Shown in pieces: positions 51,371 to 61,929 of a stretch of 64,000 nt of DNA. Location: assembly GCF_028640845.1 (NCBI RefSeq), contig NC_080541.1, positions 178,662,502 to 178,726,501 of the forward strand, given 5' to 3'. Positions within the stretch are counted from its first letter, which is position 1. Each line of letters opens with the position of its first letter. The DNA is from Ahaetulla prasina (taxonomy: Eukaryota > Chordata > Lepidosauria > Squamata > Colubridae). The notes beneath the pieces were generated by a model. That model was not told the DNA's origin. It ran no database searches and worked only from the letters and a program-made list of their open reading frames with translations. Both the position numbers and the translations under genes were made by a program.

Positions 51371-52089
51371 TGCAGAAATTGAAAGACATTAGGCCACACA
51401 CCATCACTAGATTGATTGGTGGATCAATCTTTTCTTTCCAGATGGTGATGTTTCTTTTTTTTATATAAAGTTTTTTATTTTTTATTTTCTTATACACATA
51501 CATTTTCTTATTCATAGATAATCATACATATTATCTCTAAAGTAAGCACAAAAATAAAACATTACTTACATTTGGAGTTGCACTTCTACTTTTTCTTTGC
51601 CTCTGTTTTACAACAAATCTTCTTCTACTCTTTTCCCTCCCTCCTTCTTCTCCTTTCCTACCTTCTTCCTCCTCCTCTCCTTCCTCATACCTCCTTCCCT
51701 TTCCTCTCCCCTACTCCTCTTCTCTTTTCCTCCTTTCTCACCTTCTCTCCTACTCTTATCCCCTAACTTATCTTCTTCTCCTTCTCCTTCCCTCCATCCC
51801 TCTCTCTCCTTCACCTCCTCTATCTTACCTTCTATTTCTCCTTTTTTTCTTCTTTGTTGTATGATATTTTCCTTGTTTGGTATCCGAACAACTCCGATCT
51901 TCTGATAATATATACTTTCTTTTCAGTTTCTTTTCTATTTACCCAATCCATCATTTCATAATTGTACATTTATATCTGTAATCTTCTCTTCTTCATTCCT
52001 CCCATCCCCCTTTTCCATTTACTCTGGCGATATCTGGGTTTCTATTCTTCATAACCGTTTTTCTCATTTATTTTCCATTTATTATCTCT

Positions 52090-53369
52090 TTTGCACTACA
52101 TCCTACAACATCTTGAGTCTCCAAAGACCTATGCAAGGATCCTTTTTTGTAGACTTTAGTTCAGCATTCAATACCATCATTCCAGACATTCTTCTAACTA
52201 AGCTAAACCAGCTACAGGTACCGGAACAGACTTGTAAGTGGATCACAAGCTTCCTAACAAACAGGAAGCAGCAGGTGAAGCTAAGCAAGATCACATCAAA
52301 TATCTGTACAATTAGCACAGGGCCCCCCCAAGGTTGTGTGCTCTCCCCACTTCTCTTCTCTCTGTATACCAATGACTGCATTTCCAATGATCCATCTGTT
52401 AAGCTACTGAAGTTCGCAGATGACACAACAGTGATTGGTCTCATTCGAGACAATGATGAATCCGCATATAGACGAGAGGTCGAACGACTAGCCTTGTGGT
52501 GCAACCAAAACAATCTGGAACTGAACACACTCAAAACCGTAGAAATGGTGGTAGACTTTAGGAGAAACCCTTCCATACTTCCACCTCTCACAATACTTGA
52601 CAACACAGTATCAACAGTAGAAACCTTCAAATTTCTAGGTTCTATCATATCGCAAGATCTAAAATGGACAGCTAACATCAAAAACATCATTAAAAAAGGA
52701 CAACAAAGAATGTTCTTTCTGCGCCAACTCAGTAAGCGCAAACTGCCCAAGGAGCTGGTGATTCAGTTCTACAGAGGAATTATTGAGTCTGTCATTTGCA
52801 CCTCTATAACTGTCTGGTTCGGTTCTGCAACCCAACAAGAAAAACACAGACTTCAGAGGATAATTAGAACTGCAGAAAAAATAATTGCTACCAACCTGCC
52901 TTCCATTGAGGACCTGTATACTGCACGAATCAAGAAGAGGGCCGTGAAAATATTTACAGATCCCTCGCATCCTGTACATAAACTGTTTCAACTCCTACCC
53001 TCAAAACGACGCTATAGAGCACTGCACACCAGAACAACTAGACACAAGAACAGTTTTTTCCCGAAGGCCATCACTCTGCTAAACAAATAATTCCATCAAC
53101 ACTGTCAGACTATTTACTGAATCTGCACTACTATTAATCATCTCATAGTTCCCATCACCAATCTCTTTCCACTTATGACTGTATGACTATAACTTGTTGC
53201 TGGCAATCCTTATGATTTATATTGATATATTGACCATCAATTGTGTTGTAAATGTTGTACCTTGATGAACGTATCTTTTCTTTTATGTACACTGAGAGCA
53301 TATGCACCAAGACAAATTCCTTGTGTGTCCAATCACACTTGGCCAATAAAATTCTATTCTATTCTATTC
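52090..53369 (+). mobile_element. Snake-type CR1/L3 (Rex1-like) LINE, 5'-truncated
   Basis: The RT coding region is followed by a ~270-bp 3' UTR and an (ATTCT)n tail (53350-53369). The last 110 bases match the tail-only fragments at 24872 and 46945. The 5' edge is not sharp; the first RT motif is at 52146. It sits inside the L1 at 51455-53633. Confidence 0.85.
52113..53090 (+). pseudogene. CR1/L3/Rex1-like reverse transcriptase, C-terminal 325 codons
   Basis: The frame is intact from the second RT block to the end: VDFSSAFNTIIPDILL (palm aspartate), GPPQGCVLSPLLFSLYTND, catalytic FADDTTVIGL, NNLELNTLKTVEMVVDFRR, FKFLGSIISQDLKW, then the C-terminal SFYR/IESVICTSITVWFG, EDLYTARIKKRA, DPSHPVHKLFQLLPSKRRY and HKNSFFPKAITLLNK before TAA. 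These blocks match Rex1/CR1-clade LINEs. The endonuclease and RT fingers are missing because of 5' truncation, so the copy is dead despite the clean frame. The apparent methionine start is not native. Confidence 0.88.
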
Positions 53370-53373
53370 TTTT

Positions 53374-53607
53374 CTAACCGTACATAAAATCTTTCCCATG
53401 TCTGAAATACACCGATTCCTCTTTATCTGTTATTCTTAAAATTAATTTATTCATTTCCGCATAGTTTAAAATATTTTTTATTACTTCATCTTCTGATGGG
53501 ATTCTCTCTAACTTCCATTTTTGCGCAAATACAATTCTTGCTGCTGTTATTACGTGAATAATTAAATACATTTCTTCTTTGCTATATCTTTCTGGCAAAA
53601 TACCCAA
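53374..53607 (-). pseudogene. L1 ORF2 C-terminal fragment
   Basis: A 77-codon minus-strand frame reads MYLIIHVITAARIVFAQKWK, LERIPSEDEVIKNILNYAEM and NKLILRITDKEE. The 'TAARI..A.KWK...IP...E' and 'YAEM.KL' wording is the conserved end of L1 ORF2 proteins. It is the only L1 coding sequence left at this locus. Confidence 0.75.
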
Positions 53608-53649
53608 TAAGAAAATCTCTGGCTTTAATTCTACAGATGGTGATGTTTC

Positions 53650-55137
53650 AAGGAAGGTGAGGGAACCGGTCTGAAGAAATCTTTTTACTTAATATGTCCT
53701 GCAAATGTTAGTCAATGAACCATCACTTAGCGATAACCAGAACAGAGACTTTATAGGATCAGTAATGGGGACAACAAAGGTTGAATTAGAATGTTTTATG
53801 CTGACTCAGGGATGGGTGGAGAGCACTTTAAGTCAGCTGTGGGGAAAGCCCTATCTCATCTGGGAAGTCGATGAATAATATTTCAGACAGTGAACCTGAG
53901 ATGAGCTGACAGCTCATTTCACTCATGTGAGTGCTGTTAATCCTAAGAATGAATGGCAAATACTTCTAAGCTGCAGCAGTCCTGGATTTCAGAATTCTCT
54001 GCACATTATAAATATAAATAAGAATCAAACCACTGGCTTTTATCCCAATGATATTCTTAATTTCTCCTTATACCTATTAAATCACTCTGAAGATTCATCA
54101 AAACCAAATTTGGAATGATTAGGTATTAATGCAAACCTGTAAAGCTTGACTTTCTAAAAGTAGCTGGTGAGTGGTGGAAAAACCCTGTACTTGGCACTTA
54201 TTATTATTATCACTGCAGAGTGGATTTAATGAGAAATGATGTAACTATATATAGATAAGCCCTCAAAGAAATATATGAAAACATCTGGGCCAAGGGGGTG
54301 GGGAAGGGAGAAGCAGGTTACCATGACAATGAACATTTCTCCCATTGAGAGTAAGGAGGGAAAAAGGACAGTCACAATGCCATGAAAATGAAATGGGAAG
54401 AGCAAGATGAAGCTGGAAGAATCCTCAATTTTGGGTAGCTCAAGGGTTCCTGTGTATAATATCTACCAAGACCTGGCATAATAGATTTAAGCCATTTACA
54501 CTGACTTAAAGGAAAGCAGAACTGCAGGTATAGAAACCATCTGTCCTAATTTTCAGAGAACAGTCTGCCAGTAGAGTTTCCCACCCCATCTGTTTTAAAG
54601 ATTACAAACCACAAAGAGAAAATAGCAGGAGCCTGGAAATTGCCTTCTGGGCAGCTCTTCAAAACAAGAATCGACTCATCTAATGACAAAATGCCCACCT
54701 CTCAACCAGGACTGTGTCAAAACACTGGAGTGAGAGAAAAAAACACCTCATGCTGCTCTGGTGGTTGATTTATTTTATTAGACTTATATACCTCTGTAAT
54801 GCAGGTATGGAAAAGTTCTAACACCTGAAAAATTTAGAGTAGTAGAATAATAGTAATTGTAATAATACTATGGCCAAAAGAGAGTTGTAATTCTAAAACA
54901 TCTAATAGGTCTTGTTCATAGATTGGTTTTTAATCTACCAATTAGTTTTTGTCTCAAGGAAGGCAGTCATTTCACTGCTTTGCTGTTGCAGCTTTCCAAG
55001 ACTGCTCTGCAACCTATATTTCCTTTCATTTCAATGAATTTTGAAGAGAGCTTAGTTAATTATGCCCATGTGAAGTCACTGATATTAATGAAAGTTAAAC
55101 AACAGCACAATTACTCACTCATTACATTCACTAATTC
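53650..55137. other. Single-copy DNA, no gene seen
   Basis: No repeat or gene was recognised. 54765-54800 (tttattttattagacttatatacctc) may be the 3' tail of an old LINE on minus, too short to call. Confidence 0.45.
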
Positions 55138-55145
55138 ACTTATAC

Positions 55146-55277
55146 GAGGGTGTCAAACTTGCGGCCCATGACCGGATGTGTCACATGCTGGCCACGCCCA
55201 CTCCAATTTTAGCAAAGGGGAGAAAGTCGCGATACATCACGTGACAACAATGTGACGACGCGAATTTGACACCCCTG
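55146..55277 (+). mobile_element. hAT-like MITE, 132 bp
   Basis: The ends gagggtgtcaaacttgcggcc and gcgaatttgacacccctg are inverted. The flanks acttatac (55138-55145) and acttacac (55278-55285) match at 7 of 8. Non-coding. Confidence 0.85.
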
Positions 55278-55285
55278 ACTTACAC

Positions 55286-55937
55286 TTTGCATTTTAGTAT
55301 TCAAAATCTTTCTTTTGTCATGTGCAGACTGAAACGTACGTCTAATACATTTTTTGGATCTTGGCTCAATATTATAGTCAAGTATTTAAACAAATACAGG
55401 CTTTTATTCTCGTTTAGACGTCTGGTTTAATTCCACATAGTGTTTATACAGATTGCTGAGGGAAAAAACCCACAGTGTTTCCTGCTAAAAATAAATAGGT
55501 TTTGCTATTCTTATCATTTGTTTATGAAGTTGGTGAAAATAAATTTTTTAAAAAGTTTTATATATGAAAACCATCTGCTGTATGCTCAAATAAAAATGAA
55601 TGTTCCCCAATTCTGATTAACAAAAAAAGCCTTTAATAATTTAGGTATCTCTTGTTAATCAGAACCCAAGACACATTGCAGATGTTTTAATTTGGATACC
55701 TAGGGTTCCAAGTTCATCTTATGTCCTTTTCAGCAGGTAGTATAAGTACCATATGTTAAAAATGACCTCTGCCAAAAGTCCTGCCAGTTAAAATTTGTAG
55801 TACTGAGGAAGTCAGAGGAATAATCTGGTCTGGTACAGTGCAGCATCCTAATATTGTTATTGTTTTCTTTCAGTGCAATAAGAGCAACCAGGATTTGCTG
55901 TTAGATGAAATAGTTAGATTAATAGTTAGATGAAACT
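55286..55937. other. No gene or repeat recognised
   Basis: AT-rich sequence. Confidence 0.5.
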
Positions 55938-56344
55938 TAATGACTACAGTTGGGATTGGCAATTGTGTTGCTAAACTATGTGGCTGTGAAGTGAAACTTC
56001 GTGCAAATATGCCTGATTTACAACCTCTGTTCTGCTGTAGTCATTAAAGAAGTCAACATGGTTGTTAAAAGTAATATCATGTGACTGTGAATTGTGACTT
56101 CTTGTTCCCCATTGACTTTGGTTGCTGAAATGACAAATGGTTCACAAATAACAATCATGTGACTATGAGATGCTGCAACTGTCTTAAATCCACACCAATG
56201 GCCAAGCACCCCAATCATGATTACCTGACCATGAGGACATTGCGACCATTTTAAATTTGAGGATCGGTTGTAAATCTACTTTTTCAGCAGTGTTATAAGT
56301 TCACACAGCCACTAAACAGGGCAGTTGTTAAGCAAGACTACCTG
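55938..56344 (+). mobile_element. TA-flanked MITE, related subfamily
   Basis: It shares the ending 'gttaagcaagactacctg' followed by TA (56345-56346) and the phrases 'cttgttccccattgactttgg' and 'atcatgtgac' with the other TA-flanked copies. The rest is clearly diverged, so this is an older copy or a sister subfamily. Confidence 0.65.
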
Positions 56345-56634
56345 TATTTCTTTGTCCATTTTCTATTCAAATAGCCCACTTTTGGGTTATTGTAGAAGGT
56401 TATATTTTCTTTCTCCCAAGAACTTTGTGATAGCATGTTATATGATATCTTTTGTCTCTGATAACCTTAAGCTAGCTCTGGATGGGAACAAATTGTTATA
56501 TTTGCCAAGCACCATAAGATTTTGTATTGTTCAGTAATTTTGATGTCGACCCATGGGGCATTTATTTATTGTTTAATTTGTCCCACAGCAGGTTAACTAG
56601 ATTCTTGTTGGTGATCATTTATACCAGGGGTCTC

Positions 56635-56678
56635 CAACCTTGGTCCCTTTAAGACTTGTGGACTTCAATTCCCAGAGC
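56635..56678 (+). mobile_element. hAT-like MITE, left half only
   Basis: caggggtctccaaccttgg, 'tccctttaagacttgtgg' and 'cttcaattcccagag' are the left arm of the family seen at 1615-2114 and 60241-60358. The right arm is absent. Confidence 0.7.
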
Positions 56679-57200
56679 ATTTATTTCTGCAGTTCATATT
56701 TCCCATAACTAAACATTCATTTACAAAATATACAAGAATAAACCATCCAGAAACAAAATGTTTTCAAAAACGATATTGTGTCAGCTTTTCATGGGGGGTG
56801 GAAAAACATTGAGAGAAAATCTCTTACTCCATCTTTTAATCTGAGGCATCTAATGAAATGTATTGTTTGGCTTTTTCCTTTATCCTCTTGCTGTGCAACA
56901 TATGCCTATAAGCATCTCTTGGCTCTGTCTTCTGCTTTATCACAGATAAATCTAATCTCAAAATAAATATATAATTTGGAAAAACTAAAACCAGCCTATA
57001 TTTTTACTTATGAATGTACAAATTAGTAATAATAATTTCATTTGACAACCAAAATTGCAGGAAATTGATAGATATTAGAAATTTCCATTAATAGTGGCTG
57101 AGAAGGGGAGGCTGAGTTTATATAAAACACTCAGAAACAATATAAATGTGTCAGAATGGCCAAATCCAACATCTTATCACTTTATATAGAAAGAGGAAAA
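56679..57200. other. No gene or repeat recognised
   Basis: Nothing supported. Confidence 0.5.
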
Positions 57201-57439
57201 CAGTAGTACCTCAGTACTCATCATTAATTGGTTCCAGGAGGCATAATGAGTACCAAAAGTGATGAGTACCAAACAATTTCCCCCCCATAATGAATAATGT
57301 AGTGAATCACAAGGCTGACCAGTTCTAGCTTGTACATTGAGTACCAAAGGATGAGCACCGGGACAAAATGTTTGTGTCAAAATCTGTTGAGTACCAAAAT
57401 GGATGAGTTTCAAAGCAGTTGAGTATCAAGGTATCACTG
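57201..57439 (+). mobile_element. MITE with cagtagtacctc ends
   Basis: cagtagtacctcagtactca at the left and gagtatcaaggtatcactg at the right form an inverted pair, and the interior repeats 'gagtaccaaa' four to five times. It resembles mariner/Tigger-type MITEs; the target duplication is unclear. Confidence 0.6.
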
Positions 57440-57639
57440 TAAATAGAATGCTAAATTCATTCATCCATCCATCCATTCATTCATTCATTCAGTTTCTATA
57501 GCCTCCCAACTCAATCAAGTGAGTTATAATTCTAAAATTATAAAACAATTAAAAAACACCAGAACAATTAAAAATCCATAAAATAAATAAGTACAAACAG
57601 CATCCATGATGATTAATCCACTAACAGTAACCAATAGAA

Positions 57640-57835
57640 AAGAGTATTTGTAGCTCAGCGCTGAACTGTGGGGTTCTTAGTGCTCTCTGAGTTTGGTTAT
57701 TTTCTTGCAGCTGTTTCATTACCAAATTAGGTAACATCATCAGTGCACTCATTATCTGTTTGGTAATGAAACATCTGCAAGAAAACAACCAGGCTCAAAG
57801 AGCACTAAGGACCCCACAACTAATAGTAAAGCCAA
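57640..57835. repeat. Inverted pair of ribozyme-bearing arms (class 2)
   Basis: 'tggggttcttagtgctctctgag...ttcttgcagctgtttcatta' (57669-57720) is answered by 'taatgaaacatctgcaagaaaa...agagcactaaggacccca' (57763-57832). The arms could form a hairpin of about 60 bp. Each arm carries the 3' side of the hammerhead-like core; only the left arm keeps the whole core. Confidence 0.7.
57710..57743 (-). ncRNA. Hammerhead-like motif, class 2, altered cleavage triplet
   Basis: Minus strand: CUGAUGA, U, helix GUUACC/GGUAAU, GAAAC, then AGC where the GUC cleavage triplet would be. The core and stem II are intact, the cleavage site is mutated, so it should be inactive. Confidence 0.45.
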
Positions 57836-58060
57836 ATAATGGTATCCTTAACGAATTCCAAGCCCCAGGCCTGGGTACATAGTCAAATTTTCAAAGCTTT
57901 GTGAAAAGCCAATAGGGTTGGGGCTATTCTAATTGTGGATTGGAAAACATTTCATAAGGCAGGGGCTATAGCAGAAAAATCTGCTCAGTCCAATGCTTTG
58001 GTACCAAGACCTCTTAAAAGCTTTTAAATCATAGAAGCAATATTCAGCTAATCAGATTGC

Positions 58061-58432
58061 TTAACAATGATTCCAGGAACTCAGGATAACCTCTTTTAAA
58101 ATAACAACATGCATATTTAAGACACGGAAAATTGTCATTTTATAAAAAATCATGCTCTTTATTCAGAGAGAGTGATGATAACCTGAACAAAAAACTCCAA
58201 ATATGTACATCAGAATGATTGGAGATACTAGGAGACTCTCTAATTTGCTTCCCTTAAATGTGTGGAAGTAACCTTCCTAATTTCATGAATGAGCAAGGTT
58301 TGAAGCAGATGGCCTGGGACTAGACAGTTGTGTTACAATAACAATGCACAGATGGCAACCACTTCTCCCGCAGAGAAATAACCAGCTCCCGGTCCATAGG
58401 GAAACACAGGTGGAGGATGATTTTTAACCTTG

Positions 58433-58436
<4 letters not shown>
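58061..58436. other. No gene or repeat recognised
   Basis: Nothing supported. Confidence 0.5.
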
Positions 58437-58490
<54 letters not shown>

Positions 58491-58546
58491 GTATATATAT
58501 ATATATATGTATGTATGTATGTATATATATATATATATATATGTAT
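58437..58546. repeat. (TA)n with (TATG)n interruptions
   Basis: TA runs separated by two TATG blocks. It leads directly into a ribozyme-bearing arm, as at 47950-48541. Confidence 0.95.
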
Positions 58547-59187
58547 GTCTTTGGTTGTTCGGGTTTTCTCCCGTGTAAAATTGGAAGTGTCTTGGCGACG
58601 AATGTGTGATTGCAGCTGTTTCTTCCTTTTTAACTGCTAGTGGGGGTTTGAACCAGACACCAGACCCACACTCACAAGATCCACACAGGATGTCACCACC
58701 ACACATCCACCCAGAAAGCAGACCCAAACCCACACTGATCAGGAAGCACTACCAAGGACCAGAAGCCAGACCGCAGCTGCAACATTAGCCATTTCAAACC
58801 CCTCCAATCCATACATGCAGCAGACTGACACCCACTATGAAGATGTAGCACGACCACGAACATGAAGCCAAACAGCAGCAGTGCAGCTCACCAGCTCAAC
58901 TCCCCCTGCAACTCAGACTAATCTGAGCACAAACAAGCCCCCACCCAAACAGGACACACCCGCAGCCAATCGGAGCACAAAAAACCCCCCATCCAATCAG
59001 AGCACAGCCAAGCTCCCACCCAATCAGTTCAAACCCCCACTAGCAGTTAAAAAGGAAGAAACAGCTGCAATCACACATTGCTCCCAGAAGCACGAAGCTG
59101 AAGCCTGAAGATGACGAATGAGACTTCGTCGAAACGTCGCCAAGACGTTCCAATTTTACGTGGGAGAAAACACGAATAACCAAAGCC

Positions 59188-59189
<2 letters not shown>
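58547..59189. mobile_element. Hammerhead-bearing inverted repeat with ~350-bp centre (probably Penelope-like)
   Basis: The left arm (58547-58667) has 'gtctttggttgttcggg', 'tctcccgtgtaaaattgg', then 'gattgcagctgtttcttcc' and 'aactgctagtgggggtttg'. The right arm (59026-59189) has the complements in reverse order and an intact hammerhead-like core that the left arm has lost by deletion. The unique centre (58668-59025) is C/A-rich with repeated 'ccaatcagagcaca' and 'cccccacccaa' and has no clear protein. Confidence 0.6.
59105..59138 (+). ncRNA. Hammerhead-ribozyme-like motif, class 1 (fourth copy)
   Basis: Same 34-base core as at 48037 and 48351, on plus: CUGAAGA, U, GACGA/UCGUC helix, GAAAC, GUC, all without change. 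Confidence 0.5.

Positions 59190-59230
<41 letters not shown>
59190..59230. repeat. (CA)n microsatellite
   Basis: About 20 CA units between the ribozyme-bearing arm and a TA-flanked MITE. Confidence 0.97.
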
Positions 59231-59232
<2 letters not shown>

Positions 59233-59234
<2 letters not shown>

Positions 59235-59551
59235 GGTAGTCCTTGCCTTACGACCACAATTGAGCCCAAAATTTCTGTTGGTAAGTGAGTTTTGCCCCAT
59301 TTTAAAACCTTTCTCGCCACAGTATTTCAACGAAATCACTGCAATTGTTAAGATAGTTAATGCAATTGATAAGTGAATCTGGCTTTCCCACTGACTCTGC
59401 TTGTCAGAAGGTGGTGGCAAAAGGGGATCACCTGACCCTGGGACACTGCAACCATCAGAATTATGATTCAGTTGACAAGTGTCTGAATTTTGATCTTGTG
59501 TTCTTGGGGATGCTGCAATGATCGTAGGTGTGAAAAACGGTCATAAGTCAC
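59233..59551 (+). mobile_element. TA-flanked-family MITE, 3'-truncated
   Basis: It starts caggtagtccttgccttacg after TA (59231-59232) and follows the family order to 'ggtcataagtcac', then stops about 70 bases short of the usual end. Confidence 0.8.
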
Positions 59552-59884
59552 AGATGATTTAATTCTACTTTATTGTAAGGTTAGATTAACAGAGTGTTGC
59601 AAGTCTGAAAGTACATTTCTCCCCTGTTGCTTTTACAGCCGAGGAGAAGGTCCCTTCTGGGACGTTTGCCATACCTGCATACCTTCTGCAGCCTAAGTCA
59701 CCTCTTTCTTGACTATTCACTTGGCTGTGGCTCTTCCCCATATCCTAAGAACATTATTACACACCATTAGACATGGGTCCATAATTTACCTAAATCCTGT
59801 CCCTGGACTTCAAGTAGAAAAACTTCAGTTTATTTTGACTTGCATTGATGTTAAAACACACCAGCAGTGCCCACAAGGGTGGTG
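59552..59884. other. No gene or repeat recognised
   Basis: Nothing supported. Confidence 0.5.
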
Positions 59885-59892
59885 AGCTAGAG

Positions 59893-60027
59893 CAGGGATC
59901 TCCAACCTTGGCAACTTTAAGCCTGGAAGACTTCAACTCCCAGAATACCCCAGCCAGCAAAGCTGGCTGGTGAATTCTGGGAGTTGAAGTCCTCCAGGAT
60001 TAAAGTTGCCAAGGTTGGAGACCCCTG
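59893..60027 (+). mobile_element. hAT-like palindromic MITE, 135 bp
   Basis: It is a nearly complete inverted repeat: cagggatctccaaccttgg at the left and ccaaggttggagacccctg at the right, with arms meeting at 'ccagcaaagctgg'. The flanks agctagag at 59885-59892 and 60028-60035 are an exact 8-bp duplication. Confidence 0.95.
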
Positions 60028-60240
60028 AGCTAGAGAAAGCAGAATGGTGAAACAATTTTGTGGAATTATGACCCAAGCTCCACCTCTTTGATACTTGCAT
60101 TGCACTGTCCTATGGTGTAGCCAAGGGGAAGATCTTGTAGCATGATATTGTTAAGTTCCTGCAGTTACTATTAGATTCCTCCCTCTTTCCGATACTTTCC
60201 AAGGATAGTCTGATGTTAGACTGTTGCATATGTCTTGGAG

Positions 60241-60358
60241 CAGGGGTCTGCAAACTTGGCTCTTTTAGACTTGTGGACTTCAACTCCCAGAGTTCCTCAG
60301 CCAGCTTTGCTGAGTTGAAGTCCACAAGTCTTAAAAGAGCCAAGTTTGCAGACCCCTG
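60241..60358 (+). mobile_element. hAT-like palindromic MITE, 118 bp
   Basis: caggggtctgcaaacttggc and gccaagtttgcagacccctg close a palindrome centred near 60305. The flanks tcttggag at 60233-60240 and 60359-60366 are an exact 8-bp duplication. It shares its inner arms ('cttgtggacttcaactcccag') with 1615-2114. Confidence 0.95.
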
Positions 60359-60366
60359 TCTTGGAG

Positions 60367-61679
60367 GAAAGTCAGATGGCATTCAAGATTTGGGAACACA
60401 GCACGATGGGCAAGATGCAGCAATAGAGATAAGAGTCCTTGTGCTGCTACAGATTTCTGTCAACGAAGGATAGAAGGATAGCTCATCAATTCAACCTCAG
60501 AATTCGCAGGAGGCCAACACAGTGGCCAATTATTTTCATTGTACTTAAAGGCTGCAAAAATGTCAGATGGCCTCTTGTTAGCCAGCATATGAATAATCTG
60601 AAATACTGAAAGTGATTGAGTGTAAAAGAGCAAAAGGCATTCCAGGGGGATAAAAAAAAAGGTGGCAATTTTGAACACGAAAGGAAAGAAACCTCCTTTT
60701 CTTTGCTTGGCACATTTAGCAACTGATGTATGACCAGAGATACTTGTTTCCATGGGAATCTGCCCCTTAGCACGCTGGTGGATGTAAAGCCTTGAACAAC
60801 ACTTTATAAAAAAGCTGACAGATATAAGGTTTGATTGCTATCGTCCAGGAGAAGAAGGTTGCTATTATAATTGTAATACTGCACTGGCAAATCCAGAAAG
60901 AGATGCGTGGTGTAATTTTCTTTTTACCAGGTCATTATATTCCACAAGGGGGCAGCAAGACATGCTATCCTAAGCCTGGCAAGAATCTCCAAGTTAATTA
61001 TTCACATGATTTTTTGAATTCATTCACATGGACCTTGCAGCCAATGGCAGGTGCGTTTGAAAGTCAGCACTTTCCCCATAGCTTTCTGAATCATATCTTA
61101 CATTATCTCCTGCAAGCAACTCTAAATGTGGACTGAAAAAGAGACAAAGAAATACCATCTAAATGGCTTGGGAAGCCAGGCTAACAGAAGGAGTGCAAAT
61201 GACTACAAAACAATGCAGAGGTTTATATGGCAATTAACCAACATTAACAACTTTACTTTTCTCCTTCAGAGGTCTCTATGGCCCAGTTCAAATAAACGCA
61301 AACAATTTAACAGATGTCAGTAATACAATCCATGTGTGTAAAAAGCAGCTACATATACAGTATGCTAAGGGTGTGGATTTTTTTGAATAGTAGTTTTCTC
61401 ATTTATGACAAAAACAACCTATATTTTTGTGCTCATCTTTTCTCTGGCTAAATAATGAGACTGTTTTTCAATTTTAAACAATATTTTAATGGGGAGAGTC
61501 TGATGCTGAGATATATACATTAAGGATATAATATCTTTACTGCATAGTCTGTCCTTCCAATTATGCCAACCATTCCTGCTCTCGGTTGGTCTTTTAAAGA
61601 AGGCATCAAGGATTATGTCTTATTTTACAGCAATGGGGTCATCACACATAAAAGAATATATGACACCCCAAAGAGCATT
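60367..61679. other. Single-copy DNA, no gene seen
   Basis: Open frames on both strands (60460-61323) show no motif. Confidence 0.5.
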
Positions 61680-61869
61680 ATTTATTTTTTTATTTTATTT
61701 TTATTTATTTATTCGTCGTAACAATATATACAAGTATAACATAGAGAATTATATAATATATAAACATATATATGAGGAGAAACAAGGTACTATAAACACA
61801 CATATATATAGGGGAAGAAACAATAGGACAGGAACGGTAGGCACGTTTGTGCTCTTATGCACGCCCCTT
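61680..61869 (-). mobile_element. LINE B 3' UTR and tail
   Basis: The ATTTT-rich tail, 'cgtcgtaacaatatatacaag', 'gaggagaaacaaggta', then 'ggggaagaaacaataggac' and 'ggaacggtaggcac' match 47833-47949 and 48542-48590 without the ribozyme modules. It ends at 'cacgcccctta'. It serves as the empty-site comparison for 47950-48541. Confidence 0.85.
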
Positions 61870-61929
61870 AATTATTCAGGGTCAAAACACAAGTCACATG
61901 TTATAGGTGATATAATACTGATGTTTTAA

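Larger units (their letters stand above)
51455..53633 (-). mobile_element. L1 LINE, 5'-truncated, carrying a nested LINE
   Basis: The flanks cagatggtgatgtttc at 51439-51454 and 53634-53649 are an exact 16-bp target duplication. The 3' A-rich end is the T-run at 51455-51484 on plus; a pyrimidine-rich 3' UTR follows (51600-52085) and the C-terminus of ORF2 is at 53374-53607. The segment 52090-53369 is a plus-strand LINE of a different family inserted into the L1. Confidence 0.85.
57443..58060 (-). mobile_element. Old L2-type LINE 3' end (probable), interrupted
   Basis: The (ATTC)n start, 'agtttctatagcctcccaactc' and the AT-rich run to about 57620 resemble an L2 3' UTR; 57840-58040 ('gaaaacatttcataaggcaggggctatagcagaaaaatc') resembles the C-terminal coding region that in young copies reads 'agttcgttccagagggcggg...cagagaaggccc'. 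The ribozyme-like inverted repeat separates them. Matches are weak. Confidence 0.45.

Noticed and set aside
58881..59108. 75-codon T/P/N-rich frame
   Set aside because: It is the C/A-rich centre and arm of the ribozyme-bearing inverted repeat; no family resemblance.
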